Shown in pieces: positions 37,095 to 48,758 of a stretch of DNA of 64,000 nucleotides. Numbering within the stretch: the stretch's first letter is position 1; each line of letters starts with the position of its first letter. The notes beneath the pieces were generated by a model. That model searched no databases, was not told the origin of the DNA, and was given only the letters and a program-made list of their open reading frames with translations. The stretch is from VBDM01 sp963699535 (GTDB taxonomy: Bacteria; Pseudomonadota; Gammaproteobacteria; Burkholderiales; SG8-39): contig CAVOUJ010000014.1 in assembly GCA_963699535.1 (NCBI GenBank), forward strand, positions 1 through 64,000, given 5' to 3'. The position numbers and the translations under genes are program-made.

Positions 37095-39092
37095 TTGCTC
37101 GCTGAAATGGCCGGGGCATTCGTCTCGGGTCTCTACCAGGTCCTGACGCCCGCGACTCTGGGCCTGATGCTCGTCGGCATCGCCCTCGGCTTCGTCGTGG
37201 GCATCCTGCCGGGGCTGGGCGGGCCGACGACGCTCGCCCTGATGCTGCCGTTCATATTCACCATGCAGCCGGTCGAGGCCTTTGCGTTTCTCCTCGGCAT
37301 GACGGCGGTCACCGCCACGACCGGCGACATCACGTCGATTCTCTTCGGAGTGCCCGGTGAGCCGACGACCGCATCCACCATCATGGACGGCCACCCGATG
37401 GCGAAGAAGGGCGAGGCGGGCAGGGCGCTCGGCGCTGCACTGATGAGCTCGCTCGTGGGCGCGGTCTTCGGCGCGCTCGCCCTGGCGCTTGCGATACCCG
37501 TGGTGCGCCCGCTGGTGCTCGCCTTCGGATCGCCCGAGTACTTCATGCTCGCGGTGCTCGGCATCACTTTCGTCGCCTCGCTCGCGGGAGACAACCTTCT
37601 GAAGGGCCTGGTCGCCGCCGGCCTCGGGCTCATGCTTGCGACTATCGGTCTCGATCCAGTGTCAGGAACGCAGCGCTATACCTTCGGCCAGCTTTTCCTG
37701 TGGGACGGAATCGGCCTCGTGCCGATCACCATCGGTTTTTTCGCGATTCCAGAGATCATCGACCTCGCGGTGCAGAGGACGGCGATCGCGCGCGAGAAGA
37801 TCGCGAAGCTGGGCGGCGTGATGGAGGGCGTGAAGGACACTTTCCGCCACTGGGGGCTCGTGATCCGCTGCAGCGCCATCGGCGCCTACGTCGGCATCAT
37901 CCCGGGGATGGGCGGGAGCGTGACCCAGTGGCTCGCCTATGCGCACGCCGTGCAGAGCTCGCCGGGAAGGGAGCGCTTCGGAAAGGGGGCCGTCGAAGGC
38001 GTGCTGGGTCCGGGCGCCGCCAACAACTCGACGCTGGGAGGCCACCTTATTCCGACCATCGCGTTCGGCGTTCCGAGCGGCGTCACCATGGCGATCCTGC
38101 TGGGCGCCTTCATCATCCATGGACTCGTGCCGGGCCCGGGCATGCTCACGCCGGAAAGCAGGGGAGGCCACCTTGCTCTCACGTTCTCCTTCGTCTGGAC
38201 CATCGTCATCTCCAATGTCATTACGGTGGCGGTGTGCTTTCTCTTCCTGAGGCAGCTCGCGAAAGTGACGCTGATCCGCGGGAGCCTCCTCATTCCTCCC
38301 GTGCTGCTGCTGATTTACCTCGGGGCCTTCGCGGAGAAAAACGCCTTCGAGGACCTGTATCTCGTGCTGTTCTTCGGCGTGCTCGGGTGGGTCATGGAAA
38401 AGCTCCACTGGCCGCGCGCGCCGCTTATCCTCGGGCTGGTGCTCGGGCCGCTCGCGGAGCAGCGCCTGTTCCTCGCCACCGACAACTACGGCGCCGAGTG
38501 GCTGCTCCGCCCGTGGGTGCTCGCGCTCGCCGCGCTCACGCTCGCAGGGGTGCTCTACCCGATGTGGAAGGCGCGATCGCTCAAGCGGGGAGAACCTCGC
38601 ACCGCGGTGACGGGCGAGCGGTCCGGACCGGGCCTCGCATTCACCCTGCTGATCGTCGCGGTCCTCGCCGCGGCCTTGTGGCAGAGCAGGAGCTTCGGGT
38701 TCAGGGCGGGGCTCTTCCCGTGGGCGGTCGGCATTCCGGTGTTCGCGCTTGCCGCGCTCCTCTTCGCTCTCCAGCTCGCTGGGCGGCAACCTTCCCGGAC
38801 CGTGGGCTTCGTGGGGCCCGACCTCGGCATTTCCGCGAGCGAGGCCCGGCGCCGGACCGCGGTCATCCTAGGCTGGATAGCCGGTTACCTGGTCGCGATC
38901 TGGCTCCTGGGGTTCACACTCGCCGGCGCGCTGTGCACGTTCCTCTCCCTCAAGATCGGCAGCCGCGAGCGCTGGTTGGTTTCGCTCGCCATGACGGCGG
39001 GCATGGCGGCGTTCATCTACGTCGTGTTCGTGCGGGTCTTGCACGTTCCGTTTCCGCCCGGGGAACTTCTGGTCTGGTTCGGCGTGACTTAG
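37095..39092 (+). CDS. TctA-TctB fusion permease
   Basis: A 665-residue permease in which TctA (residues 1-495) is fused to TctB (about 510-665). TctA signatures are present: GIALGFVVGILPGLGGPTTLALM, DITSILFGVPGEPTTASTIMDG, YVGIIPGMGGSVTQWLAYAHA and LGPGAANNSTLGGHLIPTIAFG. The TctB part has FTLLIVAVLAAALWQS, GLFPWAVGIPVFALAALLFAL and the paired C-terminal helices. Start is TTG 37095 after a strong GGGAGGAGGAG; ATG 37107 is an alternative. The histidine kinase gene starts 13 bases after its stop. Confidence 0.88.
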   Translation: MLAEMAGAFVSGLYQVLTPATLGLMLVGIALGFVVGILPGLGGPTTLALMLPFIFTMQPVEAFAFLLGMTAVTATTGDITSILFGVPGEPTTASTIMDGHPMAKKGEAGRALGAALMSSLVGAVFGALALALAIPVVRPLVLAFGSPEYFMLAVLGITFVASLAGDNLLKGLVAAGLGLMLATIGLDPVSGTQRYTFGQLFLWDGIGLVPITIGFFAIPEIIDLAVQRTAIAREKIAKLGGVMEGVKDTFRHWGLVIRCSAIGAYVGIIPGMGGSVTQWLAYAHAVQSSPGRERFGKGAVEGVLGPGAANNSTLGGHLIPTIAFGVPSGVTMAILLGAFIIHGLVPGPGMLTPESRGGHLALTFSFVWTIVISNVITVAVCFLFLRQLAKVTLIRGSLLIPPVLLLIYLGAFAEKNAFEDLYLVLFFGVLGWVMEKLHWPRAPLILGLVLGPLAEQRLFLATDNYGAEWLLRPWVLALAALTLAGVLYPMWKARSLKRGEPRTAVTGERSGPGLAFTLLIVAVLAAALWQSRSFGFRAGLFPWAVGIPVFALAALLFALQLAGRQPSRTVGFVGPDLGISASEARRRTAVILGWIAGYLVAIWLLGFTLAGALCTFLSLKIGSRERWLVSLAMTAGMAAFIYVVFVRVLHVPFPPGELLVWFGVT

Positions 39093-39105
39093 AATCTCCT
39101 AGTCG

Positions 39106-40857
39106 ATGAACAAATCCGAGGTACTGCAGAATCTGCTGCTGGGCGTCGCGTCGCTCGTGCTCGTCGGCGTCCTCGCGTTTCTCTACGACAAGACGCAGGC
39201 ACTCGATCTTCGCGAGCAGAACGAGGTCCTCGGGCCGCTGCGCGAATTGAGGGAGATCGACGATCGCTGGGACAGCGATGTGCTGCGCGCGCGCCTCGAG
39301 CCGGGTGCTTCGGACTTGAGGGCGACCGAACGCGCGGCCGCGGCCGAGCGGGCCCTGCAATCGCTCGACGACGCGGCGGTACGCACGGGGAGCCCGGCGC
39401 TCGGCACCGGCCTGCCGGAGCTGGTCCGGGCGGTTCGCGAAAAAGCCCAGCTCGTTCAGCGTTTCAGCGCAGAGAATTCCGAAGCCAAGGGAGCCCTGCG
39501 GGCCACGCTAGCCGCCGCCGCCGAGCTGCGCGCGCAGATCCTGGAGGCGAAACCGCGCAGGCCGGAGCTGGAATCGGCGCTCGCCCGCGTCGCGGCGGAC
39601 GCGCGCCAATACTACTGGCTGTCCCTGGATCCGCAGCGCAAGGACCTGGAAACCGCCGTCGGCGAGGTGCGCGGCGCGACCCCCGCGGCGGCCGGCCCGG
39701 CGCTCTCGCAGCTGCTCCTCGCGAGCGAATCGCTCATCAGGCACAAGGCCGCCGAGCTGGATTCTCTCGCAAAGCTCGCGTCGCTCACTTCCGGCCCGCG
39801 CCTTGACGCGCTGACCTTCTCGTACAACCGCGAGCTCGAATCGAGGTCGCAGGAGAAGGAGCGCTTTCGCGTCTATCTGATCACCTATGCAGGCGCACTG
39901 CTCGTGCTGCTCGGCTGGTTCGGTGTCAAGCTCAGGGCCGCGAACATTCACCTGGAGCACCGCGTCCGGGAGCGGACCCGCGAGCTGTCGGAAACCTTGA
40001 AGCAGCTCAAGGAATCCGAAGCGCAATTGATCCAGTCGGAAAAAATGTCCTCCTTGGGGCAGATGGTGGCGGGAGTCGCGCACGAGATCAACACGCCGCT
40101 CGCCTACGTCAAGAACAGCCTGGGAGCAGTCTCCGACAAGCTGCCCGACCTTCGCGACGCGATCGAGCAAAGCGAAACGCTGCTTGCGCTCCTGCAGTCC
40201 GGGGCGAACGCCAACGCCGAGGAGCTTTCGCGCCAATTCGCTCTCGTCACCGCGCGCGTCGCCAAGCTGAGGCAGCAGAACGTGATACCGGAATTGGACG
40301 GCCTGGTGAAGGACGGCTTGCACGGCACCGGCCAGATGGCGGAGATCGTCGGCAATCTGAAGGACTTCAGCCGGCTCGATCGCAGCAAGGTCACGAGCTT
40401 CAACCTCAACGAAGGCCTCGCGAGCACGTTGCTGCTCGCCAAGCATCTGTTGAAGTCTGTGGTGGTCAAACGCCAGCTGGGAGACATTCCGCCCATCGTT
40501 TGCTCGCCGTCGCAGGTCAACCAGGTGTTCCTGAACCTCATCACCAATGCGGTGCAGGCGATGCCGGACGAGCGCGGAACGATCACGCTGACCACGCGCG
40601 CGGCCGAAGGCGGCGTGGCCGTCGAGGTCGCGGACGACGGCAAGGGCATCGCGCCGGAGGTGCTGCCCAAGATCTTCGATCCGTTCTTCAGCACCAAGGA
40701 GATCGGCAAGGGCACCGGCCTCGGCCTCTCGATTTCCTACAAGATCGTCGAACAGCACGGCGGTCGCATCGACGTCGAATCGCAGGTCGGCGTCGGCACC
40801 AGGTTCACCGTCTGGCTGCCTCTGAAGCCTCCGGCCGAGACGGAACTCGCAGCGTAG
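39106..40857 (+). CDS. Sensor histidine kinase with large extracytoplasmic domain
   Basis: A 583-residue kinase. One helix at about 8-26 and another at 257-275 enclose a 230-residue, Ala/Leu/Glu-rich, probably all-helical periplasmic sensor. A coiled coil (EHRVRERTRELSETLKQLKESEAQL) leads to the H-box VAGVAHEINTPLAYV (His326), N-box LNLITNAVQAMP, DDGKGIAP (510-517) and GTGLGLSI (537-544): a HATPase of the NtrB/PAS-less type. No partner regulator with DNA-binding domain follows; the next gene, 9 bases on, is a kinase-receiver fusion. Likely signals to it. Confidence 0.88.
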   Translation: MNKSEVLQNLLLGVASLVLVGVLAFLYDKTQALDLREQNEVLGPLRELREIDDRWDSDVLRARLEPGASDLRATERAAAAERALQSLDDAAVRTGSPALGTGLPELVRAVREKAQLVQRFSAENSEAKGALRATLAAAAELRAQILEAKPRRPELESALARVAADARQYYWLSLDPQRKDLETAVGEVRGATPAAAGPALSQLLLASESLIRHKAAELDSLAKLASLTSGPRLDALTFSYNRELESRSQEKERFRVYLITYAGALLVLLGWFGVKLRAANIHLEHRVRERTRELSETLKQLKESEAQLIQSEKMSSLGQMVAGVAHEINTPLAYVKNSLGAVSDKLPDLRDAIEQSETLLALLQSGANANAEELSRQFALVTARVAKLRQQNVIPELDGLVKDGLHGTGQMAEIVGNLKDFSRLDRSKVTSFNLNEGLASTLLLAKHLLKSVVVKRQLGDIPPIVCSPSQVNQVFLNLITNAVQAMPDERGTITLTTRAAEGGVAVEVADDGKGIAPEVLPKIFDPFFSTKEIGKGTGLGLSISYKIVEQHGGRIDVESQVGVGTRFTVWLPLKPPAETELAA

Positions 40858-40866
40858 AGTCAAGCC

Positions 40867-42761
<1,895 letters not shown>

Positions 42762-42765
<4 letters not shown>

Positions 42766-45594
42766 ACATGCGGCGCCCGACGCGCATGGGGTTTTGCATG
42801 CGCGTTCTCGCTTTCGCTCCGCTTCTCTGCGCCGCCGCGGCCCGGGCGCAGTTCGTCGACCCTTGGCTACGCTGGCGAACACTGGATACGCCCAATTTCT
42901 CGGTGCATTTCGCCGAGCCCTACCGTGAGCAGGCGCGCACCGTGGCGGAAGTCGCCGAAGACGTATACCCGCGCGTCACAGCCTGGCTGAGGTGGAAGCC
43001 CGAGTCGCGCACGCACCTCGTGGTCGTCGATTCGCTCGATCTCGCCAACGGGCTCGCCTCGCCCCTGCCCTTCAACTACATGGGCATCGTGCTGACGCCG
43101 CCGGACTCGGGCGAGCTGCTGCAAAACCGGGAATGGCTGGATCTCGTGTTGACCCACGAATTCACCCACATCGTGCACATGGACAAGGCAAAGGGCGCGC
43201 CGCTCGCCATGCGCCGCATCTTCGGCCGCTCGCCTCCGTGGTTCTACCTGTTCTTCCCCAATACGCTGCCCAACGTCTGGGGGCCGGGATGGGTGAAGGA
43301 GGGCCTGTCGGTATACGCGGAATCGGACTCGAGCAAGGGCTGGGGGCGCCTGGGCCAGAGCGACTTCGAGGGCATGATGCGCGCGGAAGTCGCGCGAGGG
43401 CCGGTTCCGCTTCGCGAGATCCACGCCGACGGGCGCGGTTTTCCGCACAACCGCGATTATCTCTACGGCAGCTATTTCTTCCTGTTCCTCGCGAGCGCTA
43501 CGGCCCGAAAGCGATCGTCGACTACGTCGAGAACTACAGCAACGACTTCTTCCCGTTTCGCATGGACAGCAACACGGTGCCGATCACGCGCAAGCATCAG
43601 GACGCGTTGTGGCTGGAATACGACGAGCTGGCTGCGCGCGCGCTTCGCCGCTCGAGGCGCCGGAAGCCGGCTCGCGAGCCGGATCAAGGCGGAACATCCT
43701 CGCCCGCGCGTATTCGATCACCAGTCCCTTGCTCGCGCCGGACGGGGAGCGCTGGTACGTGCAGGGGGACGGCTACACGCGGCTGAAGCTCATGCGGCAG
43801 GAGAGGGGCCGCGAGGCTCGATCGGTTCGCGAGGTCGAGACCCAGACCCGGCTCTCGGCTTCCCCGCGCGGCGAGCTGCTGCTCTCGAAGCTCGAGATCT
43901 GCGGAAACTACAACTATTACTACGACCTGTACCGGCTCGACGCCGGGGGCGGTCTGGACCGGATCAGCGAATGCGGGCGATTCCGCTTTGCCGCGCCGCT
44001 CGAAGACGGCCGCATCGCGGCGATACGGGTCGTGAACGGCGAGGCGGAAGTCGTGATCCTGAATCGCGAAGGCTCCGTGGAACGCTCGCTCTATCGCGCC
44101 GCGCCGCGCGAAGCGCTCGCCGGGCTCGCGGCGAACGGCGGGAAGGTCGTCGTGACGAGCTTGCGCGACGGGCGCTGGTCGCTCGTCGAAATCGTGGACG
44201 GCAAAGCGTCGGTTCTGGTCTCCGACGGGGCAGTCAAGCACTCCCCGAGGTTCGGTGATGCTTCGGAGGACATCTACTTCGTCGCAGACTACGGCAAGGT
44301 TTCCAACGTCTGGTCGTGGCGGCGCGGCGAGCGGCGTCTTGCGCGCTGGTCGGAAGCGGCGAACGGCGTGAAGGAGATCAGCGCGCCGGTTTCCGGCGAG
44401 ATGCTGCTGACGACGATCGAGGCCGACGGCGATGTGCTGCGGCTGCACCGGCTTCCCGCTGCGCCGCTCGAGAGCCGCGAAGCGGTGGTGATGGAATCCG
44501 CGGCCCCCGCACCGGCTGCTGAGCAACCGCTTCCCGACCGGGACTACGCACCGTGGTCCTCGCTCCTCCCGCGCTCGTGGTTCCCGGCGTTCTACATCGC
44601 CGACGGCGCGGTTGCGCTGGGCTTTCAGACTTTCGGACAGGATGCGCTCGGCCTGCACCAGTACTCGATCGCGCCCATGTACGAGTTCACGCAGGGCGAA
44701 GTGCTGGGGTTCGCCTCGTACGTATACAACGACCGGCACGGCCTGCTCTACAACCGGACCATGACGGTCAAGTCGAGCGTCACCGACGAGCAGAGCTTTG
44801 CAGGCAGGGAAATCAAGGCCTACGCCATCAACGAGACGGCGCAATGGGTGTCGCTGTGGCGAAACCTATCGCTCGGCGCCCGCTATTACCTGGGGCTGGG
44901 CGCCGCGCTGGACCAGGAAATCCAGCACGACTTGGCGCTCGGGATTACGGCAGCGCACGACGAGCGCGTGGTGGGACTCGTCGGCGGGGTGGATACGCGC
45001 CGGCAGCAGCTGCTGTCCGAGGGGCCGAGCCAGGGACAGCAGCTGCAGCTTTATGCGGAAACTTCAAACCGCCTGCGGGGCGCCTATTCGGGCAATTTCT
45101 ATCGGGCGGACTGGCGCGTGCATCTTCCCGCAGGCAAGACGGTGGTTGCGCTGCGCTGGAACGAGGCCTACGCGCAGCCCGAAGCCGAGCCGATTCAGCT
45201 GGGCGGCAGCTTCTCCGAGGAGGGTTTCGCCCTGCCCGTGCTCAACCAGCGCGAGTTTCCACTGCGCGGCTATACGAGCGGCGAGTCGGTGCTGACCGGC
45301 CATCACTCCCGGCTCGGGACGGTCGAGTGGCGCACGCCGATCTCGGACGTCGATCGGCATTTCATGGTGCCGCCGGTGGGCATGAACCGGTTCTCGCTCG
45401 CCGTCTTCTTCGACGTCGGCGCGGCCTGGGAGAGTGGCGCCTCGCAGCACTACTACCAGAGTGCGGGCGTGGAATTGCTGTCTGAATTGCGCGTGGGATA
45501 TCTCTTCGGAGCGCAATTTCGCCTGGGCTATGCGAAGGCCTTCGAGGCGCCCGGAGGAAAAGTCGGCTATCTGCGGATCGGGCGCTCGTTCTGA
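42762..45594 (+). CDS. Surface metalloprotease with propeller and outer-membrane barrel (three indels)
   Basis: About 943 residues once one missing base (43497) and two extra bases (about 43642 and 43691) are corrected. Signal peptide ends AAAARAQ. The N-terminal domain is a gluzincin-type peptidase: HEFTHIVH (132-139) with third zinc ligand E180 in WVKEGLS. A middle region of repeated strands (SPLLAPDGERWYV, HSPRFGDASEDIYFVAD) resembles a TolB-type propeller. The last 300 residues form an Omp85-like barrel (VALRWNEAY, GYTSGESVLTGHHS, FSLAVFFDVGAAWESG, terminal GRSF). Coupled by ATGA overlap to the kinase-receiver gene. Confidence 0.75.
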
Positions 45595-45618
45595 GGGCGC
45601 GCCGGACCCGCCGTCCTT

Positions 45619-46606
45619 CTACTCCGGCTTGATCCCGGCCTCCTTCACCACCTTCGCCCATTTCGCCGTTTCGGACACGATGAACCTGCCGAACTCCTCG
45701 GGGCTCATCTGCACCGCCTCGCCGCCCTCGGATTCGAAGCGCTTCTTCGTTTCCGCGGTGGCGAGGATCACGGAGAGCTCCTTGTGCAGCCGGTCGATGA
45801 CCGGCTTCGGCGTTCCGGCCGGCGCGACCATGCCCCACCAGTTGGTCGCCTCGTAGCCGGGGACGCCCGCCTCCGAGATGGTCGGCAGGTCGGGGAGCGC
45901 CGGCACGCGCTTGGCGCTTCCGACACCGAGCGCGCTTCAGCCGCCCGCTCTTGATCTGCGGCAGCATCTGGATCAGCGAGCCGATCGCGATCTGGGTGTT
46001 GCCGGCGACCACGTCCATCATCGCCGGCCCGCCGCCCTTGAACGGGATGTGCACGATGTCCAGTCCCGACTGCAGCTTGAACAGCGCGCTCGACAGGTGC
46101 TGGAAGCTGCCGACCCCTGCCGTGGCGTAGTTCAGCGTCCCGGGCTTCTGCTTCGCGAGCGCGATCAGATCCTCGAGCGAATTCACGGGGAGCTTGGGAT
46201 TGACGCAGAGCACGACCGGCCCGGTGCCGAGCATTGCCACCGGCGCGAAGGCGCCGATCGGGTCGTACGGCAGCTTGTACATCGAGCTGCCGAAGGCGTG
46301 GGCGACCGAGATCAGGAGCAGCGTATAGCCGTCGGGCGCCGATCTCGCCGCGGCTTCGGTGCCGATGATCCCGCCCGCGCCGCCTTGGTTGTCGGCGACG
46401 ACTCCCTTTCCCAGCCGCTCGGAGAGCTGGATCGCGATCATGCGTCCGACGACGTCGTTGCTCCCGCCCGGAGGGAAGGGGATGATGAGCCGCACGGGCT
46501 TGCTGGGGTAGGCCTGGGCCCATGCATGTGTTGTATGCAACGCAGCAAAGGGCAGCGCGAGCAGCAGGCCGAGGGTCGCGGACTTGAGCGTCTTCAGTCG
46601 TAGCAT
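45619..46606 (-). CDS. Bug-family (TctC) receptor (one indel)
   Basis: A 328-residue receptor. Signal peptide ends THAWAQA; then YPSKPVRLIIPFPPGGSNDVVGRM, ADNQGGAGGIIGTEAAARSAPDGYTLL, HIPFKGGGPAMMD and LPDLPTISEAGVPGYEA. One extra base near 45935 splits the frame between SGRLK and ALGVGSAKRVPA; removing it makes 329 codons exactly. Convergent with the surface protease and divergent from the FNR-box-linked small gene. No enzyme is adjacent on its strand. Confidence 0.9.
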
Positions 46607-46645
46607 TTTCTTCCTCCTATTCCGTTCGGCTCGATCCGCCCGGGA

Positions 46646-46659
46646 TTGATCTAGGTCAA
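46646..46659 (+). promoter_or_regulatory. FNR/ANR-type binding site
   Basis: TTGATCTAGGTCAA matches the FNR consensus TTGAT-N4-ATCAA at 9 of 10 defined positions. It is centred about 41 bases upstream of the start point predicted from the TACAGT element at 46681-46686, the classical class II activator spacing. It would serve the Cys-rich small protein and nitroreductase, implying low-oxygen induction. Confidence 0.6.
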
Positions 46660-46680
46660 AGCTCCCGGCCGGATGGGTCA

Positions 46681-46686
46681 TACAGT
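46681..46686 (+). promoter_or_regulatory. Candidate -10 element (TACAGT)
   Basis: TACAGT, positioned so that a start point near 46693 places the upstream FNR-type site at about -41. No -35 is expected in an activator-dependent promoter of this class. The next gene starts 18 bases further on. Confidence 0.45.
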
Positions 46687-46710
46687 CTGTCCAGAGGGTG
46701 GATAGCAGCA

Positions 46711-46932
46711 ATGCAACCTTTGAGAGAAAGCAGCGCAGCGATTCCCCGATCCCTGCCATCGTTCGAGCGCAACTGCGAGACTCGCGCCATCTGGGACATC
46801 AGCGGGTTCGCGGATTGCCTGACGCAGTATCCCGGCAATTGTCCCTACGCGGTTCCCTTCGGACGCGGTTGCCTGTGTTTTAATCCGAACTGGCCAGATT
46901 TTGAAGTCTATCAGAAGAGATTCCGGAGCTAG
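46711..46932 (+). CDS. Small Cys-rich protein
   Basis: A 73-residue soluble protein, MQPLRESSAA to KRFRS, with five cysteines in the pattern C-x13-C-x7-C-x9-C-x-C: RNCETRAIWDISGFADCL, GNCPYAV and GRGCLCFNP. The clustered cysteines and aromatic residues suggest a metal or iron-sulfur site. I cannot name the family. The last 32 bases overlap the nitroreductase reading frame, and an FNR-type promoter lies upstream, so it is likely a real, low-oxygen-induced gene rather than a chance frame. Confidence 0.55.
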   Translation: MQPLRESSAAIPRSLPSFERNCETRAIWDISGFADCLTQYPGNCPYAVPFGRGCLCFNPNWPDFEVYQKRFRS

Positions 46933-47941
46933 CGGGCGCGCCGCGACTCGTTCACCTACCGATCCCTGGGCGCTCCGCGAGGCGGACTATCCCGCGCACG
47001 GCTCCGGCTTCGAGAAACTGACATTTCTCCTGCGCTACGCGATCCTGGCGCCATCCAATCGCAACACGCAGCCGTGGAATTTTACGGTCGGCCGGGACCA
47101 GATCAGCCTTCACTCCGATCTCTCGCGTTGGCAGCGGGTCTCCGATCCACGCGCGCGGGAGCTGCACATCAGTCTTGGCTGCGCCCTGGAGAACCTCCTC
47201 GTCGCGCTGGAGCATTTCGGTTTCGGGCACTACCTGACCCTTGCTCCCGACGCCTTCGACAGCTCCATCGCCGCGCAGATCGCAATCCTCGACAGGCCGA
47301 CAGTGTCGCCTTTCCGCCCTTCGAGCCTGTTCAAGTCCATCGTCCGGCGCCGCACCAACCACGGGCGGTACCGCAGCCGCTCCGTGTCGCAGGCGGCGCT
47401 TAGCAAGCTCAAGGAGTGCAACGCAGACCGGGACCTGACCCTCCTGCTCACCGATAACACCGCGATCAAGCAAACGGCGCAGAGGCTGATGCTGAGAGGC
47501 GAGGCGCTCGGGCTCTCGAATCCGAAGTACCGTCAGGAGCTCGCGGACTCCATCGGCAGCGGGGACTTCGGTGGCCCCTGGCTGCTGTCGGTCGCGCAGC
47601 AGTTCGCGATCGCCCAGCTTGGAATGAAAGCGGCGGATGCGAGGGGCGATCACAAGGCGCTCGCTGCCTCGCCCGTGTTCGGCCTGATCAGCGGCGCCGA
47701 CGGCGGAGAGGCGGAGCAGATCAAGGCCGGGCAATTGCTCGAGCGCCTTTATCTCACCGCAACGACCGAGGGTCTGAGCCTTCAGCCGATCAGCCAGCTG
47801 CTCGAGGTCGATGAGGTCAGGAGGAGGTTCGCGAAGCTGTTCCGCGCGGGCGGCGTTCCCATGGTCGCGTTCAGGCTGGGCTATGCCGACCCGCCGGCGA
47901 AACCCACGCCGCGCCGGCCGTTGGAAGACGTGCTCCGTTGA
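46901..47941 (+). CDS. Acg-like nitroreductase-family protein
   Basis: About 346 residues from the TTG at 46901; no ATG or GTG is available, so the start is uncertain. Conserved parts are FEKLTFLLRYAILAPSNRNTQPWNF, an FMN-type nitroreductase N-terminus, LGCALENLLVALEHFGFGHYL, RRRTNHGRYR and SLQPISQLLEV. This matches the Acg subgroup, in which the flavin site is partly degenerate and which is controlled by hypoxia regulators in mycobacteria. Linked to the FNR-type site upstream. Reductase activity is not assured. Confidence 0.8.
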   Translation: MKSIRRDSGASGRAATRSPTDPWALREADYPAHGSGFEKLTFLLRYAILAPSNRNTQPWNFTVGRDQISLHSDLSRWQRVSDPRARELHISLGCALENLLVALEHFGFGHYLTLAPDAFDSSIAAQIAILDRPTVSPFRPSSLFKSIVRRRTNHGRYRSRSVSQAALSKLKECNADRDLTLLLTDNTAIKQTAQRLMLRGEALGLSNPKYRQELADSIGSGDFGGPWLLSVAQQFAIAQLGMKAADARGDHKALAASPVFGLISGADGGEAEQIKAGQLLERLYLTATTEGLSLQPISQLLEVDEVRRRFAKLFRAGGVPMVAFRLGYADPPAKPTPRRPLEDVLR

Positions 47942-47975
47942 GGCGCAGTACGCCAGGGCCACGCCGCGGCGAGTC

Positions 47976-48758
47976 TCACACTTTCAGGTCGATCAGCGTC
48001 GAGGTTTCGATGTCGTCGCCGAACCACGCCTTGATCCTCGCCTCGCGCTTGCCGATGTATTCGATGCGCCCGTCGTTTTGAATCATGGGCAGGTCGTGGC
48101 CGGGTATGAGAATGCTGCCCGGGCGCTTCTTCCACAATTTCCAGATTCTCTCGATCGACGCGCTGCTCAGGGCGGCGTCGTAGGTGGCTTCGCCCTTGCG
48201 CGACAGGAGCTCCGCGCGATTCTTGGCCGCGTCACCGGTGAAGATCGCGTCGCGCTCTTTTCCCTCGACCACGAAGACGAGATGTCCCGGAGTGTGGCCC
48301 GGCGCGGCGTGCGCCCTGACCCCCGGCATGAACTCCTGCTCCGCCGCGACCGGGAGCAGCGTCGGCCAGTTCTCCAGCTCGCGCATGTACAGCTCCGGCA
48401 CCGGTCCCTGTCCCCAGGGCTCGTTCAGGGACCACGCCAGCTCCCGCGCGCCGATGACGATGCGCGCGTGGCGAAACAGGATCCAGTTGAGCGAATGGTC
48501 GTAGTGCGAATGCGTGAGGATCACATGCGTGACGTCGGCGGGCTCGAGGCCGCGCTTCTCGAGCTGCTCGAGGAGGCCCTTTCGCATGCTGAAGCTGCCG
48601 ACGTCCACCAGCGCGACGTGCCCGTGGCCGCGGATGAGAGCCACGGTGCTCCAGCCCAGGCCCCCGTGGCACACCATCCTGCCGGGAAAGCCCTGGAGGA
48701 GGACGTCGATCTCGTAGCCGTCGATTTTCATTGCGTCGTTCATTCCCTCACCGCTCAT
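47976..48758 (-). CDS. MBL-fold metallohydrolase
   Basis: A 260-residue metallo-beta-lactamase-fold protein. Metal motif THSHYDHS (82-89), then APGHTPGHL (152-160), FTGDAAK (D176) and IPGHD near residue 227, the standard dinuclear zinc ligands. Overall pattern resembles N-acyl homoserine lactonase-type and glyoxalase-II-like hydrolases. ATG 48758 is chosen because it overlaps the aldolase stop (ATGA). In an operon with an HpcH/HpaI aldolase, so a role in hydrolysing a lactone or thioester intermediate is plausible. Confidence 0.88.
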   Translation of the reverse strand: MSGEGMNDAMKIDGYEIDVLLQGFPGRMVCHGGLGWSTVALIRGHGHVALVDVGSFSMRKGLLEQLEKRGLEPADVTHVILTHSHYDHSLNWILFRHARIVIGARELAWSLNEPWGQGPVPELYMRELENWPTLLPVAAEQEFMPGVRAHAAPGHTPGHLVFVVEGKERDAIFTGDAAKNRAELLSRKGEATYDAALSSASIERIWKLWKKRPGSILIPGHDLPMIQNDGRIEYIGKREARIKAWFGDDIETSTLIDLKV

